Shown here piece by piece: positions 33,645-41,537 of a DNA stretch of 64,000 nucleotides. The stretch is from an uncultured Oscillospiraceae bacterium. GTDB lineage: Bacteria; Bacillota; Clostridia; Oscillospirales; Oscillospiraceae. The notes below the pieces were generated by a model, which made no database searches, had not been told where the DNA came from, and saw only the letters and a list, made by a program, of their open reading frames with translations. The stretch spans positions 1-64,000 of the forward strand of contig CAJUPS010000006.1 in the NCBI GenBank assembly GCA_910588045.1, given 5' to 3'. The position numbers were made by a program, and so were the translations under genes. Within the stretch, counting starts at the first letter, position 1. Each line of letters begins with the position of its first letter.

Positions 33645-34913
33645 TCATTCAACCAGCGTACCGGTGACGGCGTCCACCATCTGGTCCAGCTTCTCCTGGA
33701 TGTTACTTTCGGTGATTTCCTTGTTGTAGATGCCCTCGCCCAGGGCGGTGGCAGGCGTCCAGTATTCATTGATCTGGGGAATGTTGGGCTGTGCCACGGC
33801 ATACTCGGACTGGGCCAGCAGCGCGGCCAGGGCCACATCGTCGGACAGCTTGTCGCCCAGACTGGTAATACAAGGAGGTACACCCTGATCCTCATAGCGG
33901 GCCAGCTGATTCTCCTCGTTGCAGATCCACTCGACAAACTGCTGGGCAGCCAGAGGATAGGCTGTGTTGGATTTGATGGCATAGGTCTTGTAGTCGGCGA
34001 AGTTGCGCAGCTGGCAGTCCTTGCCGTTGACGTTGATGGTGGGCAGGGGAGCGGCGGCATAGTTCTCACCCAGAGCCTTCTGGACCTCGGCGGCATTCCA
34101 GGTGCCGTCGACGTGGGTGGCCAGTTTCCCCTCGCGCAGCATGTTCATGGCGATGCCGTCCTTGTTCTCCAGGTACTTGGGATGGTTGACCAGATCCATC
34201 ATGTACTTGGCGGCGGCGATGCCATTGGCGTTGTTCCAATCCATGGAGGAGGGATCCTTGCCGTCAGGGCCGAACATGGTGCAACCGGCGGCGTAGAAGA
34301 AGGACTCCAAATACCAGGGGCCGCTGACCTGGAAGGAGAAGTTGTAGACGCCTTCGCCCAGGTCCTTGGCCAGCATGGTCTCCACGCTCTTGACCTCCTC
34401 CTCGTTGAACATGCTCTTGTTGTAGTACATGAAGAAGGTGTTGGGGGTGAAGGGAACGGCGTAGAGCAGTCCGTCCTCGCCAGTGACAGCAGAGATGGCC
34501 CCCTCGGGATACAGGGCGCGGAGATTGGCCTCGTCATAGCCGATGGGGAGCAGCAGGCCCTTCTGCATCGTCTCTGGGATGCTGGCGGAGGCCTGCTGGA
34601 AGATGTCTGCCGCAGAGTCCATGTCTGTCTTCAGGTTGCTGCCCGATTCGTCAATACCCATCACGGAGATGTCAAAGGTGAGGTTGTACTCTGGGTGGGC
34701 GGCGGCAAAGGACTGGCCCATTTTTTCCATAAGTTCCAGCTCTTCGGTGGCGGTCCAGATTTTCAGGGTCACATCCTGTACCTCGCCGCTGCCGCCGGAG
34801 GCGCTGGGAGCATTGGTGCCAGAATTGTCAGGCGCTTTACCGCCATCCCCGCCGCAGGCGGACAGGCTCAGCGCCATAACAAGCACAAGCATCAGGGTGA
34901 ACAATTTCTTCAT
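33645..34913 (-). CDS. Extracellular sugar-binding lipoprotein of the ABC importer
   Basis: 422 aa. Lipoprotein signal MKKLFTLMLVLVMALSLSAC with the lipobox Cys20, Gly/Ser/Asn linker, then a family-1 solute-binding domain: VTLKIWTATEELELMEKMGQ, DIFQQASASIPETMQKGLLL, LYAVPFTPNTFFMYYNKSMF and the maltose-binding-like HVDGTWNAAEVQKAL. Captures an oligosaccharide outside the membrane and hands it to the two permeases encoded downstream. Promoter region has LacI-type operators; lacI is the next gene upstream. First gene of the leftward operon. Confidence 0.93.
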   Translation of the reverse strand: MKKLFTLMLVLVMALSLSACGGDGGKAPDNSGTNAPSASGGSGEVQDVTLKIWTATEELELMEKMGQSFAAAHPEYNLTFDISVMGIDESGSNLKTDMDSAADIFQQASASIPETMQKGLLLPIGYDEANLRALYPEGAISAVTGEDGLLYAVPFTPNTFFMYYNKSMFNEEEVKSVETMLAKDLGEGVYNFSFQVSGPWYLESFFYAAGCTMFGPDGKDPSSMDWNNANGIAAAKYMMDLVNHPKYLENKDGIAMNMLREGKLATHVDGTWNAAEVQKALGENYAAAPLPTINVNGKDCQLRNFADYKTYAIKSNTAYPLAAQQFVEWICNEENQLARYEDQGVPPCITSLGDKLSDDVALAALLAQSEYAVAQPNIPQINEYWTPATALGEGIYNKEITESNIQEKLDQMVDAVTGTLVE

Positions 34914-34938
34914 TACAAAATCCTCTAATTATTTTTAA

Positions 34939-34972
34939 TTTATCGATTTACTTAATCAATTTAATCGATAAA
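34939..34972. promoter_or_regulatory. Paired LacI-type operators upstream of the sugar-binding protein
   Basis: TTTATCGATTTA (34939-34950) and TTAATCGATAAA (34961-34972) are inverted copies of one half-palindromic site with central CG, the mark of LacI/GalR operators; centres 22 bp apart. They sit within 60 bp of the gene start in an AT-rich promoter. Otherwise 34973-35180 shows nothing but AT-rich sequence. Confidence 0.6.
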
Positions 34973-35180
34973 CTAAATCAATTATATTGTCGTTTTTGGA
35001 AATGTCAAGTGCTCGCGGACAAAAAGAGGAGATTCCTGCTTTTGCAATTTTTCGATACTTTTTCGCGTAATTTTATTGCAATCGGACGCGTTTTTGCAAA
35101 TAATTAAAATTCAATTCAGTGAAAAGCAGCTTCTTTGACCAGCGTTCCCCGTGAAAAAAGACATTTTACACAAAAGAAGA

Positions 35181-35210
35181 CCCTGCGCAGCTCAAAAGAG
35201 GTGCGCAGGG
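35181..35210 (-). terminator. Terminator of the lacI gene
   Basis: CCCTGCGCA / TGCGCAGGG 9-bp stem with 12-nt loop; minus-strand exit is TCTTCTTTTGTG. Confidence 0.65.
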
Positions 35211-35289
35211 CCTATGCCGCATCATGTTCCAATGGAGGGGGCTCTGCAAGGGGATGTGATTGTTCTTCTGTCTCTTTGCTATCTGCTTT

Positions 35290-36309
35290 CTAGTCCGGCG
35301 AAAGGTCCATAACGGACTGCCGCTCCACAAGTCCCACATTTACCGTTCGATTTCCGGTCGTTATTGTTTTATCGTGCAGCATGGCAAACAGGCATTCGCC
35401 CGCACACTCGGCCTTTTCCTCCAAATGCTGTGATATGCTGGTTAGCTTAGGGTATGAGTAGCGGCATTCCGGCAGATTGTCAAATCCAATGATTGAAACA
35501 TCCTCTGGTACTCGCAGTCCGCTGGCTCGCAGTCCTTCCATCAGGCCAAAGGCCAGCACATCGGCCACTGCAATCACCCCCGTAATGCCCTGCCCGGAGG
35601 CGGCGATTCGCTTTCCGGCCTCCACCCCCTGCTCATAGAAAACGTTCTCCGTTACGATGAGCTGGCTTGAATCCGGCGGGATCCCATGTTCCCGAAGCGC
35701 ATCACAATAGCCGCGATAACGCTCCTGCATAACGCCGGGGTACTCCGTGGGCGTGCTGACGAAGGCGATCCGGCGGTGCCCCTTGTCCAGAAGATGCTTT
35801 GCCGCCAAATATCCGCCCTTACGGTCTTCGACATGGATGGCTGTAAGGGACGTATCCTCTGTATACGTGTCAATGAACACAGCCGGTATATCCAACTCCT
35901 TCTGAAGCCTCAGCGCATCCTCAGCGACCACGCCAAGCAGGAATGCACCGTCAATATTCCAGGTGGCAAAATCCGAAAGAACCTCAAAGCTTTGTACGAC
36001 GCAGCGGAGCATCATATAATACCCCTGACTGCGGATATAGCGGTCCAGATAACCCAGCATCTGTGCATTGTAGGGACTGATATAAAAGGATTCATACGGG
36101 TGCAGATTTGGGATCACCACGCCGATGATGCGGCTCTGCTTCATAATCAGGCTGCGGGCCGTGGCGCTGGGACGGTAATTGGTCTCCGCTATGATCTTCT
36201 GGACCCGCTCAATGGTTTCTTTTGATGCTTTGTTATATTTCCCGTTCAGTACGTTGGAAACTGTGACCGTACTGACGCCTGCCATCTTTGCGATGGTCTT
36301 CAAATTCAT
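35290..36309 (-). CDS. LacI-family transcriptional regulator
   Basis: 339 aa. N-terminal LacI HTH and hinge (MNLKTIAKMAGVSTVTVSNV, LNGKYNKASKETIERVQKII) followed by a periplasmic-binding-protein-like sensor (GVVIPNLHPYESFYISPYNA, GHRRIAFVSTPTEYPGVMQE, ISIIGFDNLPECRYSYPKLT without gaps in the fold). Represses the ABC importer most likely, since paired LacI-type sites precede the binding-protein gene. Same strand as the importer with its own terminator, so separately transcribed. Inducer unknown. Confidence 0.93.
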   Translation of the reverse strand: MNLKTIAKMAGVSTVTVSNVLNGKYNKASKETIERVQKIIAETNYRPSATARSLIMKQSRIIGVVIPNLHPYESFYISPYNAQMLGYLDRYIRSQGYYMMLRCVVQSFEVLSDFATWNIDGAFLLGVVAEDALRLQKELDIPAVFIDTYTEDTSLTAIHVEDRKGGYLAAKHLLDKGHRRIAFVSTPTEYPGVMQERYRGYCDALREHGIPPDSSQLIVTENVFYEQGVEAGKRIAASGQGITGVIAVADVLAFGLMEGLRASGLRVPEDVSIIGFDNLPECRYSYPKLTSISQHLEEKAECAGECLFAMLHDKTITTGNRTVNVGLVERQSVMDLSPD

Positions 36310-36382
36310 AGCAACATTCCCCTTTTCAGTCTGCCGCAGGCGCAGTGGCCAATGCGGCAGATCGTTGTCTTATGCTGCAACT

Positions 36383-36412
36383 AATATATCATATTCCATC
36401 ACAATATTTCAA
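36383..36412 (-). promoter_or_regulatory. Promoter of lacI
   Basis: Minus strand -35 TTGAAA (36407-36412), 18-bp spacer, -10 TATATT (36383-36388), about 75 bp before the lacI start. Confidence 0.55.
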
Positions 36413-36864
36413 GTATTTACTAACAGGCTGGAATAGGCCGGGAAATGACGCTGTAATGGATTTGCTATGGCTCCACGTCCTCACATCCACTCTTATGCGC
36501 GTAAAATATGTGGTGGAAGGGACGCTGCCAGACAATCGGACTGAGAGGTTATTTGAAGCCGGAGAAGCCCCTATTGAGGAAAAAAGGCAGCCTGGTTGAC
36601 ATTAAAATATCAATTCAGAGGTATGATGGGAGCTTTTTGGAGCTTTTCAGCTATTCGGAGTCTGAGATTGCCGAGGACGCTGAAACCATCCATGCCAGAA
36701 TCGGAGGGGCGCAAAAAGAAAAGGCGACAAGGGATTTCCGCTCCCTTGTCGCCTTTCGCAGCTTGGTACACTGGATTCAATAGCAGAAAAATGTTGACAT
36801 CATCGAGGTTTCTGCGTAATGTCACACGTTTTTTGCTCCTGCCCGCCGATAAATGGCGCTTTGC
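36413..36864. other. Gene-free stretch between lacI and the second SLH gene
   Basis: Plus-strand frames contain a protein-like piece (VDIKISIQRYDGSFLELFSY near 36600-36660) but no RBS-backed start and no known domain; possible relic. It ends in the terminator at 36721-36755. Confidence 0.3.
36721..36755. terminator. Perfect 13-bp stem terminator
   Basis: AAGGCGACAAGGG and CCCTTGTCGCCTT with a 9-nt loop. No intact gene precedes it on the plus strand; on the minus strand it is downstream of the SLH gene ending at 36865 and could terminate that transcript. Confidence 0.65.
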
Positions 36865-39612
36865 TCAAGTATCAATCTCCCGGTTCTCCATAAAGTTCTT
36901 CACCATCTGCGCCACCTGCGCCCGTGTCGCGAGCCCCTGTGGGTCCAGAATACCGCCGCCCTTGCCGCTCATGACGCCGTTCTCCACGGCCCAGCGCAGG
37001 GCCTCCAGCGCGTAGACGCTGGCCCTGTCCGCATCGGTGAAGTGCAGTTCCTTCCCGGTCGCGGCGGGGCTTCCGGCGTACCGCCAGAGCATGACGGCCA
37101 ACTGCTCCCGGGTGATGCTGTCGTTGGGTCCGAACATTCCGTTGCCATAGCCTCCGATAATCCCCCGGCTGGCGGCCCAACGGATGGCCTCGGTGTACCA
37201 CGCGCCCTCCGCCACATCGCCGTATTGCAGCAGATAGTTGACAACCGGTCGGTCCTCCTTGTTAAAGAGGATTTGTGCAAACTGGGCGCGGGAGAGGGGA
37301 TCGTCCGGCCCGAAGGTCCCGTTGCCGTAGCCGCCCATCAGACCATTTTGCAGAACATAGTCCACCGCCTCGTGATACCACGTCCCAGCGCTCCCCAAAT
37401 CGGGAAAGCTGCGGGAGGGGCAGGCCGCGCCGCCGTCACAGGGCGTCTCTGCCTCCGGCTTCTCCTCGGGTTTTTCCTCCGGCTTGGGCTCGGGACTGGG
37501 GGAAGGGCTGTTCCCGACATCCCAATGGAAGCCGCCGCCGGGGACCGGCTGGAGATCAGCCGTCGCCTGATAGCCAATGGCCACAGGGGACAGGCTGCTG
37601 AACTTGCACCGCAGGCCGTTTGCGGTCAGCTCGTAGGCCAGGGATTCCATAGTCCCCGCCTCCGCGCCGCTGGAAATGAGGTGCTGGACGGTGAAGTCGT
37701 AGCCGGTGGCCCCGGTCCCCGCCGGGTAGGGCAGGACCGCCGTCACGCCATCCGCCGGGAAATTGTTGGGATCGACGTTGTGCCATGCGCCATTGCTGTC
37801 CTTATACTGGAGGGTCACATCGAACACCGCGATCTGCTCTCCCACATCGGACATCACCTCGGCAACCTTGGTCCGCAGGGCGGTTTCGATTTTAGCAGGC
37901 GAATCGTACCTGTCATCATTTTTCAGCGCATCCGGGACGGTGGACAGCCCGGTCTCCACCTCCAGCCGGAGATCGTTTCCGTCGTCGTCCTTCTGGTCCA
38001 AGGGCTTCTGCTCCACCGGGTTGATGGTAAACATAGCGGTTGCCGTCCCCGTGTAGTTACCCGTTCCGGTGAGGGTGACGGGATATGTGCCTGCTTCTGT
38101 TCCTGCTGGAATTTCTGCGGTGTAGTCCACGCCCTCCGTCAGCGCCGTCCCGTTCAGCGTCACGCTGACTATGCCGGGGCTGTGGAGCTGGCCATCGTAC
38201 TTGAACGCCGTGTGGTCCAGCACGACCACAGCGTCCGTAATGGGGGCCGGGAGGACCTGGATCGAGGCGGTCCCGGTGACGATGGCATATTTGACGTTAT
38301 CGGTGGGAGTGAAAGTCCACGCCGCCGCATAGCTCTCCTGTGCAGCGGGACGGTTGCCGGGACTGCTCCACTCAAATTTACCGGGGACGGGCGTGCCGTT
38401 GTCCTGCATACCGCCGGACAGGGTGATGGTACTGAGGACCTGCCCATAGGTGAGAGTGGTCCCGCTCAGAGTGGGTTCGCCGGTGGGGATAGTCTTGTTG
38501 ACGCTCCGCACCTTGATGGTGGCGGTCATATCCTCAAAGTTCTGGGTATGGATGATGACGGTGACGGTTCCGATTTCGTGGACCTCCTCCGTATCCACCG
38601 CCTGAATGGGCAGGGTCAGCGTCTGGCCCTCGATCTCCGCCCCGCCGGTGTAGTAGCCGCCCAGGCTGACCGTACCCAGCTCGTAGGTGACGGCGGTGCT
38701 GCCCAGGCTCATGCCCTCCTGCAAGACGGGCAGCAGAGCGCCCAGGCCGTAGGTGTAGGTATGCGCCTGCTTGTTGGTAACCGCCAGATCGCCGATTTTC
38801 GTGGGCAGGGCCTCCGCCTTGCCGATGGTCACGTTGGCCGGGACCGCCCCGGTCGGCTGGACCAGGGTGTAATTCCCCGCGGCCGCGCCGGTGAGGGTCA
38901 TTGCGGGCAGGGTGAGGCTGGTATACTCTCCCACATTGGAGCCGTTCAGCGTTCCGGTCAGGCCGTTGGTGTCAACAGATACATCATCATTGCCCACGAT
39001 TCCGTCCAGCGTTACGCCGGTGATTTCCACCGAACTGGTGCCGTCATAAGTCCTGCTCTGTGCGCCCGCGCCGGTGACGGTCAGCGGGGCGGGGGTAACG
39101 GTGACGAAGATCGGGAAGTTGGCGGTACTGTCCTTAGTATCTACTGTAGCCGTATACATGTATTTTCCAGCTGCTATGTTGTCCGGTAGTGTGTAGGAAG
39201 GTAAAAATTTCATGATGTCAGTCAATCTTAGGGATTCGCCAGAAGATAGATTTAACTTATACCAATCAATGCTCGCATTGGCATCTTGTAATTCGGCGGA
39301 AAAATTTTCCGGGCTGAATGTAAGCCTCAACTCCCTGCCTCCCGTCTGACCATAGGGCACGGAGAGGTCGGCGGGCCTTGTAATAGTACCCCAGTCCTCT
39401 TCGAGGTGGCAGACATGGCATTCCTTATAGATGATTCGAGACAGCTTGTCATTTTCATCGGCTCTGGAGCGATATAACCAGTCATGTTGATGATCAGGCT
39501 GGCTATATAGCGTGCCGCCGTCCCCCGGCATGTAGTCCGCCGCGCCCGCCGTCCCCGGCAGAAGGCTCAGGCAAAGGGCCAGAGCGGTGATGATGCCTAA
39601 AAATCGTTTCAT
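36865..39612 (-). CDS. SLH-domain surface protein with MBG/YDG-type repeats
   Basis: 915 aa, start at 39612 behind AAGGAGG. Signal peptide ends near AGAADYMPG. The body has several bacterial Ig-like MBG/YDG-type modules (APLTVTGAGAQSRTYDGTSS, TDAVVVLDHTAFKYDGQLHS), a Pro/Glu/Lys linker (PKPEEKPEEKPEAE) and three C-terminal SLH domains (GGYGNGTFGPDDPLSRAQFA, GGYGNGMFGPNDSITREQLA, GKGGGILDPQGLATRAQVA). Wall-anchored, exposed; ligand unknown. Divergent from the LytTR response regulator, with direct repeats between them that could be its binding sites. The relic at 8264-8365 resembles its tail. Confidence 0.9.
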   Translation of the reverse strand: MKRFLGIITALALCLSLLPGTAGAADYMPGDGGTLYSQPDHQHDWLYRSRADENDKLSRIIYKECHVCHLEEDWGTITRPADLSVPYGQTGGRELRLTFSPENFSAELQDANASIDWYKLNLSSGESLRLTDIMKFLPSYTLPDNIAAGKYMYTATVDTKDSTANFPIFVTVTPAPLTVTGAGAQSRTYDGTSSVEITGVTLDGIVGNDDVSVDTNGLTGTLNGSNVGEYTSLTLPAMTLTGAAAGNYTLVQPTGAVPANVTIGKAEALPTKIGDLAVTNKQAHTYTYGLGALLPVLQEGMSLGSTAVTYELGTVSLGGYYTGGAEIEGQTLTLPIQAVDTEEVHEIGTVTVIIHTQNFEDMTATIKVRSVNKTIPTGEPTLSGTTLTYGQVLSTITLSGGMQDNGTPVPGKFEWSSPGNRPAAQESYAAAWTFTPTDNVKYAIVTGTASIQVLPAPITDAVVVLDHTAFKYDGQLHSPGIVSVTLNGTALTEGVDYTAEIPAGTEAGTYPVTLTGTGNYTGTATAMFTINPVEQKPLDQKDDDGNDLRLEVETGLSTVPDALKNDDRYDSPAKIETALRTKVAEVMSDVGEQIAVFDVTLQYKDSNGAWHNVDPNNFPADGVTAVLPYPAGTGATGYDFTVQHLISSGAEAGTMESLAYELTANGLRCKFSSLSPVAIGYQATADLQPVPGGGFHWDVGNSPSPSPEPKPEEKPEEKPEAETPCDGGAACPSRSFPDLGSAGTWYHEAVDYVLQNGLMGGYGNGTFGPDDPLSRAQFAQILFNKEDRPVVNYLLQYGDVAEGAWYTEAIRWAASRGIIGGYGNGMFGPNDSITREQLAVMLWRYAGSPAATGKELHFTDADRASVYALEALRWAVENGVMSGKGGGILDPQGLATRAQVAQMVKNFMENREIDT

Positions 39613-39737
39613 AAGAATATCCTCCTTGTTTTGCATAAAGTACACCCTTTCCGCAACAGTGAATCAGAGAAATGTGCAACAAAAAAACGCCCTCAACAGG
39701 CGTTCGGCGGGCAGGATATTCCGTTACGGATAAAGTG

Positions 39738-39804
39738 TAGTTTATGATAAACTAAATTATGCCGCTCAGATAGCTCCCGGAGGCTTCGCGCCTCCTTTGG
39801 GAGC
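39738..39804. promoter_or_regulatory. Palindrome and hairpin in the SLH-lytTR intergenic region
   Basis: TAGTTTATGATAAACTA (39738-39754) is a 17-nt palindrome; GCTCCC..AGGC-TTCGC-GCCT..GGGAGC (39773-39804) is a strong hairpin. They lie 125-190 bp upstream of the SLH gene. Role unknown. Confidence 0.4.
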
Positions 39805-39858
39805 CGATGACATTTTTCTCAGTCTAGCATTTTGCAGGGCTGCGGTCAATAAGAACGG

Positions 39859-39887
39859 CGTGAATTGCACTTGGCACGACGTGAATT
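39859..39887 (+). promoter_or_regulatory. Direct repeats CGTGAATT with 21-bp period (candidate LytTR site)
   Basis: CGTGAATT at 39859-39866 and 39880-39887, exactly 21 bp apart, i.e. two helical turns on one DNA face, the layout bound by LytTR dimers. Located 64-92 bp before the LytTR gene and between it and the divergent SLH gene. Confidence 0.5.
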
Positions 39888-39950
39888 TGCTGCTGAGGGG
39901 AATCCCGGCGTCCCCCAAGCAGCGCCCGGAGCGGTGCGGAGGTGACGGTT

Positions 39951-40691
39951 TTGCATTTGATTATTGTTGAAGACCTGGAAATGGACCGGCGGAACCTGGC
40001 GGATTTGATCCAAGCCGACTGCGCTGGCCACGGGGAAACCCTGGACCTTTCCTTCTACGCCAGCGGAGAGGAGTTCCTGGCGCACTACCGGCCCAAGTCC
40101 TGCGACGGACTGTTTCTGGACATCCTTCTGGGCGGGCTGAACGGTATAGAGGTGGCGGAAAAAGTCCGGGAAGCGGAGCCGCGCCTGCCCATTATCTTCA
40201 CTACCTGGGAGCGGGACTACGCCGTAGAGGGCTTTGCCGTAGATGCCACGGATTACCTGATCAAGCCCCTGGTTCCGGCGCAGGTCCGGCGGTGTATGGA
40301 GCGGCTGAGGGAATTTCTGTCCAGGCCGTCCTCCATATCCCTGCTGGAGATCTCCGGGCGGGGCCACGCCACCCCGGTGGATGTGGCCTTTGAGGAGATA
40401 CTTTACGCACAGTGCTTCAACCATGTCATAGACGTACATACCCTCTCCGGCGTGTACCGCACCCGGATGTCCTTCCAGGATTTTTCCGCCCGGTTTCCCC
40501 ACACCGGACGCTTCTACATTTGCGGCCGGGGGCTGGTGGTCAATCTGTCCCTGGTGGCGCAGGTAGAGGGACACGTGCTTCTGCTCAAGAACGGGGAGAA
40601 GCTCCCCGTCCCCCGCAGCCGGAGAAAGGAAGCGCAGCAGGCCTACATGAACTGGATATTTACCCATGCCCGGAGAGGGGGCTGGGCGTGA
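39951..40691 (+). CDS. LytTR-family two-component response regulator
   Basis: 246 aa from a TTG with GGAGG eight nt upstream (GTG at 39942 is the alternative). Receiver domain 1-120: LIIVEDLEMDRRNL with acidic pocket, phospho-acceptor Asp in GLFLDILLGGLNGIE, Thr in IIFTTWERDYA, Lys in DYLIKPL. LytTR DNA-binding domain ~135-240 (DVAFEEILYAQCFNHVIDVH, FPHTGRFYICGRGLVVNLSL). No histidine kinase is next to it, so an orphan locally. Its 3' end overlaps the convergent resolvase gene by 32 bp. Confidence 0.9.
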   Translation: MHLIIVEDLEMDRRNLADLIQADCAGHGETLDLSFYASGEEFLAHYRPKSCDGLFLDILLGGLNGIEVAEKVREAEPRLPIIFTTWERDYAVEGFAVDATDYLIKPLVPAQVRRCMERLREFLSRPSSISLLEISGRGHATPVDVAFEEILYAQCFNHVIDVHTLSGVYRTRMSFQDFSARFPHTGRFYICGRGLVVNLSLVAQVEGHVLLLKNGEKLPVPRSRRKEAQQAYMNWIFTHARRGGWA

Positions 40692-41355
40692 GAGCCGCCT
40701 GGGAGGACGGCGCGCCTTCCCCGTCTGTGCGCGTGTGACGCCGGGATTTCTTCCCGGTCATGGACTGGAAGGGCAAGCCCCGCTCCCCGGCCCAGCGGTA
40801 GGCGGTGGAAATATGGATGCCCAGATGTTCGCACAGCGCCTTTCCGGTGATCTCCCTGCGTCGCCAGCGGAGAAACCACTCGTCGAAATCCTCCGGTACG
40901 GGCTTGCGCTCCGCGCCGAATTTCACGCCCCTGGCCTTGGCGGCGGCGATGCCCTCCGCCTGCCGCTGCCGGATGTTCTCCCGTTCGCTCTGGGCCACGT
41001 AGCTGAGGAGCTGGAGAACGATGTCCGCAATCAGCGTCCCGGTCAGGTCCCTGTGGTTGCTGGTGTCCAGCAGGGGCATGTCCAGCACCCGGATGTCGGC
41101 CTGGATCGCCTTGGTGATGTGCCGCCACTGCTCCAGGATTTCCTCATAGTTCCTTCCCAGCCGGTCGATGCTTTTGATGATCAAGAGGTCGCCCGGCCTC
41201 AATTTTTTCATCATCTTCCGATAGGCCGGGCGGTTGAAGTCCTTGCCGCTCTGCTTGTCCAGGAATAGCTCCGAAATGCCCAGGTGGGTCAGGGCCGCAA
41301 GCTGGCGGTCCTCGTTCTGGTCGCGGGTGGATACGCGGATATAGGCGTAGGTCAT
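40660..41355 (-). CDS. Serine resolvase/invertase-type site-specific recombinase
   Basis: 231 aa, start at 41355 behind GGAGGT. Catalytic domain with Ser9 (YAYIRVSTRDQN), DKQSGKDFNRPAYRKMM and IKSIDRLGRNYEEIL (the Arg pair that assists Ser). Helix E (SYVAQSERENIRQRQAEGIA) and a C-terminal HTH (ALCEHLGIHISTAYRWAGER) follow; the last ~35 residues look like read-through sequence without homology. Most similar within the window, over its C-terminal half, to the catalytic-domain-less protein at 819-1205. An inverted repeat directly upstream may be its site or operator. Confidence 0.92.
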   Translation of the reverse strand: MTYAYIRVSTRDQNEDRQLAALTHLGISELFLDKQSGKDFNRPAYRKMMKKLRPGDLLIIKSIDRLGRNYEEILEQWRHITKAIQADIRVLDMPLLDTSNHRDLTGTLIADIVLQLLSYVAQSERENIRQRQAEGIAAAKARGVKFGAERKPVPEDFDEWFLRWRRREITGKALCEHLGIHISTAYRWAGERGLPFQSMTGKKSRRHTRTDGEGAPSSQAALTPSPLSGHG

Positions 41356-41368
41356 GGGCTGTACCTCC

Positions 41369-41394
41369 ACAATAGATGTTGTCCTGTCTATTGT
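41369..41394. repeat. Inverted repeat in front of the resolvase gene
   Basis: ACAATAGA and TCTATTGT, perfect 8-bp arms with a 10-bp spacer (26 bp total), close to the size of a resolvase subsite; 14 bp before the start codon. Confidence 0.55.
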
Positions 41395-41496
41395 AGCGGA
41401 TAGGCGTACACGCCGCCAGTGTGCGGAGGGGACAGGTGTGCCGAACCCGCAGGTCCCGGGACTGCCAAGGAGAAGCCCGCCGGAGGATGACGCAGC

Positions 41497-41528
41497 AAAA
41501 GCCGGGAGCGAAATGGCTCCCGGCTTTT
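41497..41528. terminator. Terminator downstream of the CDF transporter gene
   Basis: AAAAGCCGGGAGC-GAAATG-GCTCCCGGCTTTT, 13-bp perfect stem. Confidence 0.85.
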
Positions 41529-41537
41529 GTGTTGCTT

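Noticed and set aside
36508..36783. Plus-strand gene of ~90 aa before the 36721 hairpin
   Set aside because: No convincing RBS or domain and it runs through the terminator; left as a possible relic.
36853..39189. Very long open frame on the strand opposite the second SLH gene (also 6567-8024, 47240-49435 and others)
   Set aside because: Long antisense frames arise from GC-rich codon bias; they have no RBS, no recognisable domains, and the opposite strand encodes clear proteins.
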